Positions 1 through 8,850 of a stretch of 64,000 nt of DNA are shown in pieces (positions within the stretch are counted from its first letter, which is position 1; the number at the start of each line of letters is the position of its first letter). Origin of the DNA: BD1-7 clade bacterium (lineage in GTDB: Bacteria; Pseudomonadota; Gammaproteobacteria; Pseudomonadales; DT-91); the NCBI GenBank assembly GCA_902705865.1, contig CACSIO010000034.1, positions 377,287 to 441,286 of the forward strand, in the 5' to 3' direction. The translations under genes and the position numbers were made by a program. The notes beneath the pieces were generated by a model that was not told the DNA's origin, did no database searches, and worked only from the letters and a program-made list of their open reading frames with translations.

Positions 1-126
1 AGACCTTTCGTTAGACAATCCCTTGAATGAAAGCCTTGCTGATTAAGACGTGCTGTGAGGCCTTTCGTTTAACGTGAATTGTGATGGAAGTGGATTACGT
101 ACCGAGAGTTAGTCTGAAATAGAAAC

Positions 127-163
127 AAAAAAGGAGCATGCGCATGTTATTGCGAGCTCCTTT
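127..163 (-). terminator. Rho-independent terminator of the lactone-oxidase-like gene
   Basis: Read on the minus strand, the arms AAAGGAGC and GCTCCTTT can pair around an 18-base loop and are followed by a run of six T. It lies about 60 bases past the stop codon of the gene ending at 224. The loop is longer than usual, so strength is uncertain. Confidence 0.6.
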
Positions 164-223
164 GAGTAGCAACCCTAACAAATGCTAGGGCTACAAGCAG
201 ATATTAAAATAGGTACGGTTAGC

Positions 224-2440
224 TTACCAACTTGCCGGATAGGTGAAGTTTGGATATTTGATGCCGATTGCCTTAGCAAACTTGTTGGCAAACATTCCAT
301 TTGGGTCAACCTTGGCAACTGCATTATTGAAACGCGTTAAACGATCGCCGTAGGCGCCGATATCACGTTGCAACTCAAACATCCACGGGTCATCAGAATG
401 CATGTTTTTACCCCAGTGGCCACGCGCACCGTATTGTGTAACCAGCACTCGCATCGCTTCTTCATAAGGATCCATGTACTCGTTGAACTGCTGCTCAGAC
501 AGTGCTGCAGGCACAAATATTGGCATCTCGATATGGACCGCGATTGTACCGTCTTCAAAGCCGTTTCCGGTGCCGGTATAAGCGAGAAGCGTGTTGTTTT
601 CAACCTTCGAAAAACGCACAAAAATACCGATTAGTGGTACTGGTGTAGAGCGGTTCTTCACATTCATGCCATTGGTGAAATCACGAACATATTCCATCGC
701 CGCCTGCATGTTATTGAATGGCACTGCCACTTCCCAATCCATTTGACGCATTTCTCTACCAACGGTATCAATGAGTTTGCTGGAAGTAATACGGTGAGTC
801 GGTGCAATCGCATTCGTGGTATAGCGAGTTTCGCCCTTGACTGTTTTGACCAGTGGTGGTGTTAAGTGCCAGCCAGAACGACGCATATAAGCCATGTTTT
901 CATGCGCCTCAAGGCTGGTGTCGGCACCACCAATCTGGAATATTTGCATGGTTTGCTCAACAGATAACTGACCAAGGTCGACATAAGGGAACAGCAAGCG
1001 GTTGTTTGCGCCATCTTCGGCCGCAGCAGTTGTTGTCTTACCGCAAGTACGTAGGTATTGATTCTGGCTTGGGAACCAGTTGTACTGGCCATAATCACAA
1101 TCTTTGATGTCGTTGTAGACACTGCCCGTCTTGTTGTTTTCGAACAATTCATCTTCGTTATGGAAGGTCACTTTCACTTGTGTATTTGTTGCTGCCTGTA
1201 CTTCTAGGCGAACACGAGTAATAACTCCCATGTAACCGAGATGCGTAGTAAATGCTTTCCATAAATCTGGGTCGGCCACGCCGGTCGTTCCGCGACTGTA
1301 AGTCTGAATTTCACCATCAGCGCCGATGACATCCATCGACACAACAGAGTGAGAAAGAATGTTACGGTTTTTCGGCGAGCTTCCGTGAGCGGACGTGCCT
1401 ATTGCGCCAGCAACAGATACATGACGCCAGCCCAAGTGAACATAGCCTAAGCCCTTGCCACGTGAATACAACCACTCACCCAGCTCGTGCATGTTAGTAC
1501 CGGCAGCAACGCTAACAACTTCTTGCCCTTCGAAGGTTTCGAGTTGCATGCCAAGACCTTCTCGTTCATGGTCGAATTGATCCATAACCAGAGTGATGCC
1601 GTCAGTACAAATAACGGAGGTCGCCGATCCAGATGTTGTATTAACCGCTTGGCCGCCGGTTACTTTTACGCGAATGCCGTTTGCAGCAGCTTGTTTAATG
1701 ATGGCTTGAATTTCTGCGATGCTGGTTGGGTGATAAACGTCTTGCATGTCGGCTTCGTTACAAAGCACTTGGAAGTTGAACGATGCGTGACCAAAATCGC
1801 TACAATCTGACGGGCAATTTTGCGCTGTTTCAACGCCGTCACAAATCAAGTTTGAGCACGTTTTCATCACTTCAACACCCGCGAGATCGCCATTGTTCTT
1901 GATCGTGCTTTTGATGGTGTTTAGGCGGCCGAAAATTGATAGCAGCGGATCTGTAACCTTTTCCATATTGCCGTCTTTACCACAGAATTCACGTCCGTCG
2001 TTTTCTGCACATACGAGAACCCAGATTGCTCCGGCTTCCATTTTTAGGCCTGGAGGGAATTCGTGCACAAGCACACTTCCGTCTTTTGTTGCCGGAATAT
2101 GCGCCAATCGGGGTGCCAGCGCGATGCCGAGTTTGTTGCGCTCTGAATCACCCCAATAGACGTTGTAATGAGTGATTTTGGATTCATCTTCTGCAGGCCA
2201 AATCTCGATACCTTCGAGAAGCCGAATTGGAATCAAATTGGCCGGATTTGGATCTGCAGTAAACGTGATACGTACTTTGCTCGCCGAATCAGTCGGCTTG
2301 TCGGGTGCACCGCCGCCGCCAGCAATTGCTACTAGGGAGGTGGTTAACACTGCAAAAAGTGTAATGATCTGTCGAACCGCTGAAGCCCGCATGATTGTGC
2401 GGGTAGTGGTCCATAAAGAATCGTAAGTTATTGTTATCAT
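224..2440 (-). CDS. Exported FAD-linked oxidoreductase, D-arabinono-1,4-lactone oxidase/L-gulonolactone oxidase family
   Basis: This 738-residue protein has a hydrophobic signal-like segment at about residues 20-42, a beta-rich stretch resembling a fibronectin type III fold at about 50-165, a short Cys-rich segment (about 193-215, pattern CSNLICDG..NCPSDC), an FAD-binding PCMH domain from about 235, and a C-terminal sugar-lactone-oxidase domain with the family motif HWGK near residue 690. Family members oxidise aldonolactones or sugar alcohols with O2. The usual Gly-x-Gly-His-Ser site for covalent FAD reads VTGGQAVN, with no histidine, so FAD is probably not bound through that residue. The N-terminal 230 residues are extra compared with cytosolic family members and suggest a periplasmic or secreted enzyme. 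The start is supported by CAGGAG seven bases upstream. The gene stands alone with its own terminator. Substrate cannot be inferred. Confidence 0.8.
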   Translation of the reverse strand: MITITYDSLWTTTRTIMRASAVRQIITLFAVLTTSLVAIAGGGGAPDKPTDSASKVRITFTADPNPANLIPIRLLEGIEIWPAEDESKITHYNVYWGDSERNKLGIALAPRLAHIPATKDGSVLVHEFPPGLKMEAGAIWVLVCAENDGREFCGKDGNMEKVTDPLLSIFGRLNTIKSTIKNNGDLAGVEVMKTCSNLICDGVETAQNCPSDCSDFGHASFNFQVLCNEADMQDVYHPTSIAEIQAIIKQAAANGIRVKVTGGQAVNTTSGSATSVICTDGITLVMDQFDHEREGLGMQLETFEGQEVVSVAAGTNMHELGEWLYSRGKGLGYVHLGWRHVSVAGAIGTSAHGSSPKNRNILSHSVVSMDVIGADGEIQTYSRGTTGVADPDLWKAFTTHLGYMGVITRVRLEVQAATNTQVKVTFHNEDELFENNKTGSVYNDIKDCDYGQYNWFPSQNQYLRTCGKTTTAAAEDGANNRLLFPYVDLGQLSVEQTMQIFQIGGADTSLEAHENMAYMRRSGWHLTPPLVKTVKGETRYTTNAIAPTHRITSSKLIDTVGREMRQMDWEVAVPFNNMQAAMEYVRDFTNGMNVKNRSTPVPLIGIFVRFSKVENNTLLAYTGTGNGFEDGTIAVHIEMPIFVPAALSEQQFNEYMDPYEEAMRVLVTQYGARGHWGKNMHSDDPWMFELQRDIGAYGDRLTRFNNAVAKVDPNGMFANKFAKAIGIKYPNFTYPASW

Positions 2441-2573
2441 TCGAGTCTCCTGAACTTTCGAACGCCATTGTTCGAATAAGGGGGAGACTATAGTTGGTTT
2501 TGTCTCTAAGTTCGCGACGAACTAAAGATTGCGTGACGTTATGGCGAGCAACATTGCTTTATTGAGATTTTTA

Positions 2574-2601
2574 TCACATACGGAGTGTGACACACATCAC
2601 C
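2574..2601. promoter_or_regulatory. CRP-like site in the 329-bp gap 2441-2769
   Basis: TGTGA-CACACA-TCACC at 2586-2601 matches the CRP half-site pattern TGTGA-N6-TCACA except for the last base. TCACA at 2574-2578 makes a second dyad with the same TGTGA. It lies about 145 bases upstream of the lactone-oxidase-like gene. The rest of the gap shows nothing recognisable. This is a motif match only. Confidence 0.3.
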
Positions 2602-2769
2602 TAACACATAAGTCACAGCTAGTAAAAGCGGCGTTATAGTATTATGCCAGCTAGCATCCTGAACTATTTGAAACAGGATTAATGTTAGTGACCTAACTAA
2701 TATCCTATGTGCGACCAACTGACAAACCTATCGCATTTATAGACTGGTATCAGTATCGTCAGTTGATGC

Positions 2770-3486
2770 CTAAAGCTTTAAATTATGGCCACCATTGACT
2801 CGATTCTTCGATAGGATGGTTAGCATAATCGCGGCCCCTACCCCAGACGCCCCAAGCACCATTGCCATAATCATCACTTGATAACGCACTGCAATTAGCG
2901 GAGAGACTCCCGATAAAATTTGCCCCGTCATCATGCCCGGCAAAGCGACCAGCCCCACGGCTAACAGGCCGTTAATCTGTGGAATCATTGCTGCATGGAA
3001 TGCCGTTAACCTCGCCTCAGACACAGTTTTTTGGTTATGTAGTTCCGAATGGTATCGTTCCGCCGCCAGACTGATGGCATTCATGGTATTAGCAAAGTAC
3101 ATGCCCGCTAATGGAATGATCAAACGAGGTTCAAACCAAGCATCCGCTTTAAGTATTAACCAGACCGTTATTAAAAGATGGAATCCAACTGAGATGCCTA
3201 GTGCCGCAATAGCCGGGAACAGATATCCCTTATGATGGCGTACAGGACGAATAGCAATCCATGCCGCAACCAGTAACATGATGCTTACAATGAGCGAGCT
3301 GATCCAGGGTGATGGGTTATCAAAAATAGCGAGTAGTAAATAGCCAACGGCGACCAGCTGTATCACCATGCGTAAGGAGGCCGTGATGATTTCGCTCGGT
3401 TTGCCCTGCCAGCTCACGTAAACGCCGCAAACAACCGCTAGCGGTATTAGGCACCACAACAAATCCAGCCAGCTAATTGTTATCAC
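2770..3486 (-). CDS. fetB: FetB/UPF0014-family ABC transporter permease (iron export type)
   Basis: The 238-residue protein is very hydrophobic with about six or seven predicted membrane helices. It carries the family signature LPGMMTGQILSGVSP at about residues 182-196, followed by AVRYQVMIM. In E. coli, FetB pairs with the ATPase FetA to export iron and protect against oxidative stress. No fetA-like ATPase is visible on either side within this window, so the permease is an orphan here. The start codon is GTG with AGGTG four to five bases upstream, and the next residues MITISWLDLLW fit the family N-terminus. Family assignment is firm; the transported ion is inferred from homology. Confidence 0.85.
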   Translation of the reverse strand: MITISWLDLLWCLIPLAVVCGVYVSWQGKPSEIITASLRMVIQLVAVGYLLLAIFDNPSPWISSLIVSIMLLVAAWIAIRPVRHHKGYLFPAIAALGISVGFHLLITVWLILKADAWFEPRLIIPLAGMYFANTMNAISLAAERYHSELHNQKTVSEARLTAFHAAMIPQINGLLAVGLVALPGMMTGQILSGVSPLIAVRYQVMIMAMVLGASGVGAAIMLTILSKNRVNGGHNLKL

Positions 3487-3570
3487 TTAACACCTATTTT
3501 CTAATGCACATGGATCATTTTCAGAACTGTCGGCCAATTCAGAGATTTTTGGCCTAAAAATAAAGAGCCA

Positions 3571-4470
3571 TCAGACTAATTCAGAGCCATCATAAAATGA
3601 CTGCGTTACATCAAGGAATGCCTTAACTGCCGGCGAAAGCCAGCGTTTGCTATTCCAAACCATATGCAAATTGACAGACAAATCATCGCCCTGCCAATCA
3701 AGCTTCGCTAATCGCCCCTGAGCGATATCCCGTTCCGTCGAAACTCTGCTAAGTGCCGCAATGCCCATTCCCATTTTTACACATGCCTTTATTGGCTCAA
3801 CGCTAACGAACTCTAACTTGGGCTTGTCGAATACACCCGCCTTCATCAAATTATGCTCAAACAGTGCGCGATAACTGCAACCGGGCTCAGTGAATAGCAA
3901 TGTTTCATTGACTAAATCGTTCGCTGTCACACACTTCTTTTTCGCCAACGGATGAGACGGCGCCGCGATAACATTGACCTCTTCGCATCGCAGTCGCAAT
4001 TGCTCAAGCCCATTTACATGTGTGCTCTGCTCCATGGTGAATGCGATGTCGATCTGCGCATTCAACACTTGGGTTTTCAGTTGTTTGACCGCCAGTGGCA
4101 CCACATTTAGCCGAACCTGCGGGTATGCATCGACAAATCGCTTGAGAATCTGAGGCAATCTATACGTTAAAAGGGATTCATAGCCTGCGATAGTAATGTT
4201 ACCAGTAATGTCTTTGCCTCGCTTTATCGCCTGCTCTGCTTCATCTCGTAGAGCAAATAGCCGATCGGCGTAGTCGAGTAATTGTTGCCCTTCATACGTC
4301 AGCCGCACCCCACGGCCATTCCGATCAAATAGACGAACCTCAAGTTCAGACTCTAGCGAACGAATGTGGGCAGTGACCGCCGATTGCACATAGCCCAGCA
4401 TCTCGGCAGTCTCTGAAAAATTCAGCGTCTGCGCTGCGGTTTGAAATGTTCTGAGATGCTTGAAATCCAT
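3571..4470 (-). CDS. LysR-family transcriptional regulator
   Basis: A 299-residue protein of standard LysR length. Residues 1-60 form the winged helix-turn-helix (MDFKHLRTFQTAAQ..FSETAEMLGYVQSAVTAHIRSLE) and residues about 90-295 the periplasmic-binding-protein-like effector domain. It is transcribed away from the EamA transporter gene at 4641, with an LTTR-type dyad in the shared 170-bp gap, so it probably controls that transporter and itself. GAGG lies about seven bases before the ATG. The effector is unknown. Confidence 0.92.
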   Translation of the reverse strand: MDFKHLRTFQTAAQTLNFSETAEMLGYVQSAVTAHIRSLESELEVRLFDRNGRGVRLTYEGQQLLDYADRLFALRDEAEQAIKRGKDITGNITIAGYESLLTYRLPQILKRFVDAYPQVRLNVVPLAVKQLKTQVLNAQIDIAFTMEQSTHVNGLEQLRLRCEEVNVIAAPSHPLAKKKCVTANDLVNETLLFTEPGCSYRALFEHNLMKAGVFDKPKLEFVSVEPIKACVKMGMGIAALSRVSTERDIAQGRLAKLDWQGDDLSVNLHMVWNSKRWLSPAVKAFLDVTQSFYDGSELV

Positions 4471-4514
4471 CCATTGCCTCGCCGTGTCTGAGCTAAATCG
4501 CCGAATTGCGTAGG

Positions 4515-4531
4515 TATCATTTTATTTGATA
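4515..4531. promoter_or_regulatory. LysR-type operator (ATC-N9-GAT dyad)
   Basis: TATCA-N7-TGATA is a perfect interrupted dyad that contains ATC-N9-GAT, the usual LTTR box pattern. It lies between the divergent LysR and EamA genes, 45 bases from the regulator start and 110 from the transporter start. Placement and symmetry support an operator; binding is inferred. Confidence 0.55.
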
Positions 4532-4640
4532 TCTGAAACTATGTTTGTTCATTTTACGCGAACTGAATAACAGCGCAATATGCTCACGTCGTCAGTGCTC
4601 TTATCACTTTCACTCGCCTTAGCCCACAGTTGGAGGCCCC

Positions 4641-5615
4641 ATGAAATCAATCGCTATTCGCAATGCCATTCTGTGTGTTTGTGCGTGGGCCTTTATTCCG
4701 GTTGTCTCGCGCTTTGGCCAAACTGACCTCAACAATCATCAGTTTTTGTTTTGGTCCAGCTTGTTTTCATTCCTCGCTCTATTCTTGGTGAGCTGGAAGT
4801 CGGGGCGTTTGAATGAGTTAAAAACGTACCGCGCGCGCGACTGGGTAAGTGCGTCTGCCTTAGGGTTTTTGGGCGCTTACTTGTATTTTCTATTGCTCTA
4901 TCAGGGATATGCCGAAGGCAAAGGCATGGAAGTCCTTGTTATACAATATACATGGCCAATCATGATTGCTGCGCTTGCCCCTGTCATTCTGAAAGAGACT
5001 TTGGGCACCCGCAACCTCGTTGCAATCAGCCTAGGGTTTGCCGCAGTATTCACGGTGCTTACACGAGGGCACTACACCGAGTTTTCAGTCGCCCGCCCCG
5101 ATTTAATGGGCTGGGTTGGCTTAGGGGCTTTATGTTTTGCGCTATTTTGTGTATTCAGCAAGAAGATCCATTTAGAGCCGCTAACCCTTACCATGGTATA
5201 TTTTGCTGTGGCGACGATTGCCTCATTTATTTCGATGATGGCAACTGATGGGTTTGCGATGCCGACCACACCCCAAAGTTGGTTTATCGTTATTGCGACT
5301 GGCTTTTTCGTTAATGGCCTGAGCGATGCATTATGGTTTTGGACACTGCGGCAAGCGCCTGCAAGCTTCCTGGCGCCATTTACGTTTATGACACCGATTG
5401 TCTCAACAGGCTACATGTTGATTTTCTTCAACGAACCGTTTGAATGGGCATATACGGGGGCTCTCATATTGATCGTCGCTGCTGGTTTGGTAAATACGCT
5501 GGATTTTTCGGTATTACGCGAACGTGCGTTGCGCCAACGAATAAAGAGGCAGGATCAAACACTGCCAACAGCAAAGGATGCGTTTGAATCAACTATCGCG
5601 AGCAGCGATAGCTGA
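4641..5615 (+). CDS. DMT-superfamily (EamA) transporter
   Basis: A 324-residue inner-membrane protein with about ten hydrophobic segments arranged as two EamA repeats (about residues 5-140 and 150-295). Conserved features include an early tryptophan-rich first helix and the second-repeat segment ending in NEPFEWAYTGALILIVAAGLV, typical of the drug/metabolite transporters. Members export amino acids or other metabolites. The start has GGAGG five bases upstream. The LysR regulator is divergent and likely controls it. Its last 23 bases overlap the end of the convergent small membrane protein gene. The substrate is unknown. Confidence 0.88.
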   Translation: MKSIAIRNAILCVCAWAFIPVVSRFGQTDLNNHQFLFWSSLFSFLALFLVSWKSGRLNELKTYRARDWVSASALGFLGAYLYFLLLYQGYAEGKGMEVLVIQYTWPIMIAALAPVILKETLGTRNLVAISLGFAAVFTVLTRGHYTEFSVARPDLMGWVGLGALCFALFCVFSKKIHLEPLTLTMVYFAVATIASFISMMATDGFAMPTTPQSWFIVIATGFFVNGLSDALWFWTLRQAPASFLAPFTFMTPIVSTGYMLIFFNEPFEWAYTGALILIVAAGLVNTLDFSVLRERALRQRIKRQDQTLPTAKDAFESTIASSDS

Positions 5616-6000
5616 AGGTTAATCTCGGAGACACTAGAGTCACGGCCATAACTAACGCAAACAAATTGCCCGAACTCACATCAAACTGCTCTACCCAAAT
5701 GTGCCATGATTCACCTTGAGCAAGAATCATGGCCATTTCGGTAGCCGCGGTTAAAACCACCCAAAGTACACCGATATATTTAGCCACCTTTGACGAACCG
5801 GGGTTGATCCATCGAATCGACAGCCAGGTGATGATAAAAACTGCAGCACTCAATATGATACCACTGACCGCCAGCGATATCGGCGAACTCATCAAGGGCG
5901 CAAGCACCCAGGTTCGCATCAGGCCATTGATGATTGCTATACCGAGAATGGCACACCACACCGCAGTTGCCCGCAACCCTACTGCTTTGTAGTCAGGCAT
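5593..6000 (-). CDS. Small four-helix membrane protein, unrecognised
   Basis: The 135-residue product has four hydrophobic segments (about residues 12-32, 43-62, 74-92 and 112-127). I do not recognise a family. Its ATG overlaps the stop codon of the upstream HD-domain gene by eight bases (ATGCCTGA), so the two are probably translated together. The end overlaps the convergent EamA transporter gene by 23 bases. Function cannot be assigned; the coupling suggests a link to the HD hydrolase. Confidence 0.7.
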   Translation of the reverse strand: MPDYKAVGLRATAVWCAILGIAIINGLMRTWVLAPLMSSPISLAVSGIILSAAVFIITWLSIRWINPGSSKVAKYIGVLWVVLTAATEMAMILAQGESWHIWVEQFDVSSGNLFALVMAVTLVSPRLTFSYRCSR

Positions 6001-6610
6001 CGATCAACCAACCATTAACAACGGCCAATGTAACTTTACGGCTCAACCATTCGTGTATCTGCGGGAAATCCTCGTTAATAAAGGCATGCGCTGCAACAAC
6101 TTGAGATCGCTTAACTCCAAGTTCCCGCCAGGTTCGCCCTTCATTCTCAATGTTCAGAAGAAACGGCAAGATACGATCGACGACCTTGAGTAGTTTTGCT
6201 TCAGGTTTATTGCTGTATTCCTGCGTATCCCAAAGCTCCATTAGATCTTTGATCGGGTTGCCTGCATGCCCTTGAAGCCGCGCCACACACTCCCGCTCTT
6301 GCTCATGGGCATCGTTACGTGAATCCGCATACAGAAAGGTGTCGCCCGCATCGATTTCACCCAAATCATGAACCAGTGCGAGTTTAATCAGGGTGTTTTG
6401 ACAGAGATCCAACGCAAGATGTTCACTCAACGCCCAGCACGCCATCGCAAGATGCCAGGAGTGCTCGGCTGAATTTTCGAGTCGTGATCCGCCCTTTATA
6501 TAGGTACGGCGATCAATGGTTTTGAGGGCATCAACTTCAAGCAGAAACTGGGTGACGGTATCCAATGGGTCAGACATAGGTTTCGTTGCAATCAGACAAG
6601 GTCTGTTCAT
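5993..6610 (-). CDS. HD-domain phosphohydrolase (HDDC2/YfbR-like)
   Basis: A 205-residue soluble protein with HD-superfamily metal-binding motifs: AEHSWHL near residue 48 and HDLGE near residue 80, followed by the conserved GDTF segment. Proteins of this group are often 5'-deoxynucleotidases acting on dNMPs. An alternative start at codon 12 (6577, MSDPLDTV) matches many family N-termini; neither start has a clear ribosome-binding site. The downstream membrane protein gene overlaps by eight bases. The fold is confident; the nucleotide substrate is inferred. Confidence 0.85.
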   Translation of the reverse strand: MNRPCLIATKPMSDPLDTVTQFLLEVDALKTIDRRTYIKGGSRLENSAEHSWHLAMACWALSEHLALDLCQNTLIKLALVHDLGEIDAGDTFLYADSRNDAHEQERECVARLQGHAGNPIKDLMELWDTQEYSNKPEAKLLKVVDRILPFLLNIENEGRTWRELGVKRSQVVAAHAFINEDFPQIHEWLSRKVTLAVVNGWLIDA

Positions 6611-6754
6611 TGTGCACGAAGCTGCCGACGCAGTTCAAGATGATGGTGTGTTTTGTGCTGACACAGAGTGATCTGGTTCAATATGCGTGTTAGAACGCAC
6701 TACAGAGCTTGAGCGACATGAAGCTCATTTCAACGCCTTTCAAAAATAGGTGGT

Positions 6755-7795
6755 CTAATACCACCAAGAAAGACCAACGAGGCTAGATAGTGTTAGATCT
6801 TGTGAGTATCGAGTTGCGCCGCCTAAACTGTTGATTTGGATATCATGATTTGCGATATCTGCCCTTAGCGTAAAATTCAACGACCAATCCCTGACAAAAT
6901 ACCATTCAAGCCCAGTATGAATATTACCACCGATCGCATTACTATCGCCCCGCCCATCAAAGTCCAGCAGGTAGTAACCAACGCCGTAGCCGAGAATGAT
7001 GTCTAGCTTGTTTTCCACAACATTAAAGCCGTGCTGTAACCCAACACCAAAATTATTACCCGTCTGACTGTCACTACTCACCCATTGGTAATCAATATAC
7101 GGGTATATGTCGATATCCAGCGGCAGCCTGAAAGCAACGGATAGATCAACGGCAAAGCCGTTTTTCGCAAGCATAAAATCGGTTGTCGCGCCTGTACCCT
7201 CTTGATCTTCAGATGTACTAAAGAGCAAAAAGCCACCTTTGACGGTTATTCTACCTAACGGTGGCTCGCGTGTTTCTTCAGCAATACGTTCAACTTCGGA
7301 GATATTCTCGGATGCTAAGGCCGAACCTGACAAATCGACCGCGACTTTCAATGGATCTGTCTCTACCGGTCGTAACTCAAGGACGGTTCGCTGATCGTCT
7401 TTACTGCCGGATCGAAAGTTTCCAGTTGCAGCGATATAGTTCGTTTTGTCGGTTAACGGTAGCGATTCGTGCCGTGTCGTTCCCGGTCGAATGAAATAGT
7501 TATATTTATGAATCAGGCTATCGCCAAGGCTTTCGGTAGGTTCTTGATTGAGTTTGTCGACTGTCGCGCGATTGAACTGCGCCTGCTGAGACAGTAAAAA
7601 TATATTCAGATAAACCGGGTTAGATACATCATTAACACTCACGTTTAGGGATTGATCCGCCGTAATTTGCAGATCAATCGCCAATGGAGCAGGTTCGTCA
7701 GGTTGCTGGGCGGTTGTACCGCAACCAGCAAGCCCTAAAGTAAACATGACGGCAGTTATTACCGAATATCCTTTTCGTAATCGCATTGCATCCAT
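6755..7795 (-). CDS. Lipoprotein with TssJ-like domain fused to an outer-membrane beta-barrel
   Basis: The 346-residue protein has a lipoprotein signal peptide with lipobox LAGC (Cys25). Residues about 38-142 align by eye with the TssJ/SciN lipoprotein of type VI secretion: a beta-sandwich with PVYLNIFLLSQ, a phenylalanine-led segment, LGDSL, PGTTRHESLPL and NYIAATGNFR. Residues about 180-346 alternate polar and hydrophobic positions, contain many aromatic residues, and end in WWY, like an outer-membrane beta-barrel. Standalone TssJ proteins are about 150-200 residues, so the barrel is an addition. It is the last gene of the three-gene giant-toxin cluster; no other type VI genes are visible here. 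The TssJ call rests on pattern similarity, the barrel on composition. It may anchor or assist export of the giant protein, but that is inference. Confidence 0.65.
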   Translation of the reverse strand: MDAMRLRKGYSVITAVMFTLGLAGCGTTAQQPDEPAPLAIDLQITADQSLNVSVNDVSNPVYLNIFLLSQQAQFNRATVDKLNQEPTESLGDSLIHKYNYFIRPGTTRHESLPLTDKTNYIAATGNFRSGSKDDQRTVLELRPVETDPLKVAVDLSGSALASENISEVERIAEETREPPLGRITVKGGFLLFSTSEDQEGTGATTDFMLAKNGFAVDLSVAFRLPLDIDIYPYIDYQWVSSDSQTGNNFGVGLQHGFNVVENKLDIILGYGVGYYLLDFDGRGDSNAIGGNIHTGLEWYFVRDWSLNFTLRADIANHDIQINSLGGATRYSQDLTLSSLVGLSWWY

Positions 7796-7865
7796 GCCGT
7801 ATCAACCCATTGATTTCTTTTATGATAGAACGCGTGTTTTCAAGGCGCCAATGTACTAACGAGAT

Positions 7866-8816
7866 TCAAAAACCGAGATCTCGCGCCTCTTTAACTTCTT
7901 CTCGGGTGATTTCGACAGTTCTATTGCTCGCCAGAGGCACATAAAAACCGTCATCGGTTGTCAAAACCGTTTTCGGCGTTTCTTGCTCAAGTACCATTTC
8001 TGGTTCGGCGATATCATTGCCTGAGATGAGTATTCCGTTCTGAATCGCTTCGTATACTCGTTTGTCACTGGCAAGAGGTTGAACATAAAAACGCTGTTTA
8101 GCGGTTTCATAAAGCAGTGCAAAGTGTGACGTTTCGCAAATACCTAACAGCGTACAAGGGCCGATGTCGGCGTTGGGTTGAATAACAACCCTACTAGATC
8201 GGCCGTCGAACCATACATTCATTAGCGCGCCATCGGGGTGTTTGATTTCCAGAGGTACGGTTAGTAACGGATCAATAAAACCGCCCTCTTCGCCTGGCAT
8301 GTGCTTCAGTGTTTCGAGATCAGCAATCCAGCGATCATGTGACTGTATCCAGCCGGCCGATGCCATTGCCAATATTGGTGGCACTTCGTTAGCGATTAAC
8401 CAGATATTACCGTCATCGGCAATCGCCAGCATACGCTCTGCTGCGTCAAACCGTACGTTGACGATGTCGTTGCTTGCTAACTCAGCCGGTGCAACATCGA
8501 TGATCTTGCCAGATACGGCATTAACGACCCGTTGCTGGTGTGGGTCGAATCTAAAATCTGAAGATGGACTTCCTTTACTGCCCTCTACCGCCTGCACGCT
8601 GGAATTATCCGCGCCGTAGTTGATCTTGCCTAAATGCCAATCCACCGGGGGTAGTACTGTTGTTTGTGCTGCGCTGTATTGCGTGCGCCGCGGTGTTGCG
8701 TATTCCAGTCGGTGAGTGACTTTAAGGATGATCTGATCATCCTGTTTAACTTCGTCAATTTTACCGCCAATCAGTAAATAGGGGTTTCCGGTGTCATCAT
8801 TCATCTCTTGTTGCAT
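7866..8816 (-). CDS. Satellite protein homologous to an internal module of the giant toxin
   Basis: This 316-residue protein has no signal peptide and matches no family I know. Residues about 80-245 align with residues about 4050-4215 of the giant protein encoded just upstream. Shared blocks include FRFDPHQQ against LFFDPRSQ, GNIWLIAN against GNIFEVSI, and AGWIQSHD..ADLETL against SAWLKSQK..GALETL. A weaker copy of the same module follows in the giant protein near 4255. The start has GAGGG about eight bases upstream and lies 35 bases after the giant gene stop, so the genes are probably co-transcribed. It could be an accessory, a chaperone, an immunity factor or a detached tail piece; the sequence does not decide. 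Confidence 0.65.
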   Translation of the reverse strand: MQQEMNDDTGNPYLLIGGKIDEVKQDDQIILKVTHRLEYATPRRTQYSAAQTTVLPPVDWHLGKINYGADNSSVQAVEGSKGSPSSDFRFDPHQQRVVNAVSGKIIDVAPAELASNDIVNVRFDAAERMLAIADDGNIWLIANEVPPILAMASAGWIQSHDRWIADLETLKHMPGEEGGFIDPLLTVPLEIKHPDGALMNVWFDGRSSRVVIQPNADIGPCTLLGICETSHFALLYETAKQRFYVQPLASDKRVYEAIQNGILISGNDIAEPEMVLEQETPKTVLTTDDGFYVPLASNRTVEITREEVKEARDLGF

Positions 8817-8850
8817 GTTCGCGCCCTCTTTCCTGATTTGTCAGTCAAGA

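Noticed and set aside
1..75. CCTTTCGTT repeated near the window start
   Set aside because: Two copies of nine bases in 70 are too short to call a repeat family or attachment site.
6755..7795. Evidence of a type VI secretion cluster
   Set aside because: Only a TssJ-like domain is present; no tssB, tssC, hcp, vgrG, tssM or clpV-like gene was found in the window.
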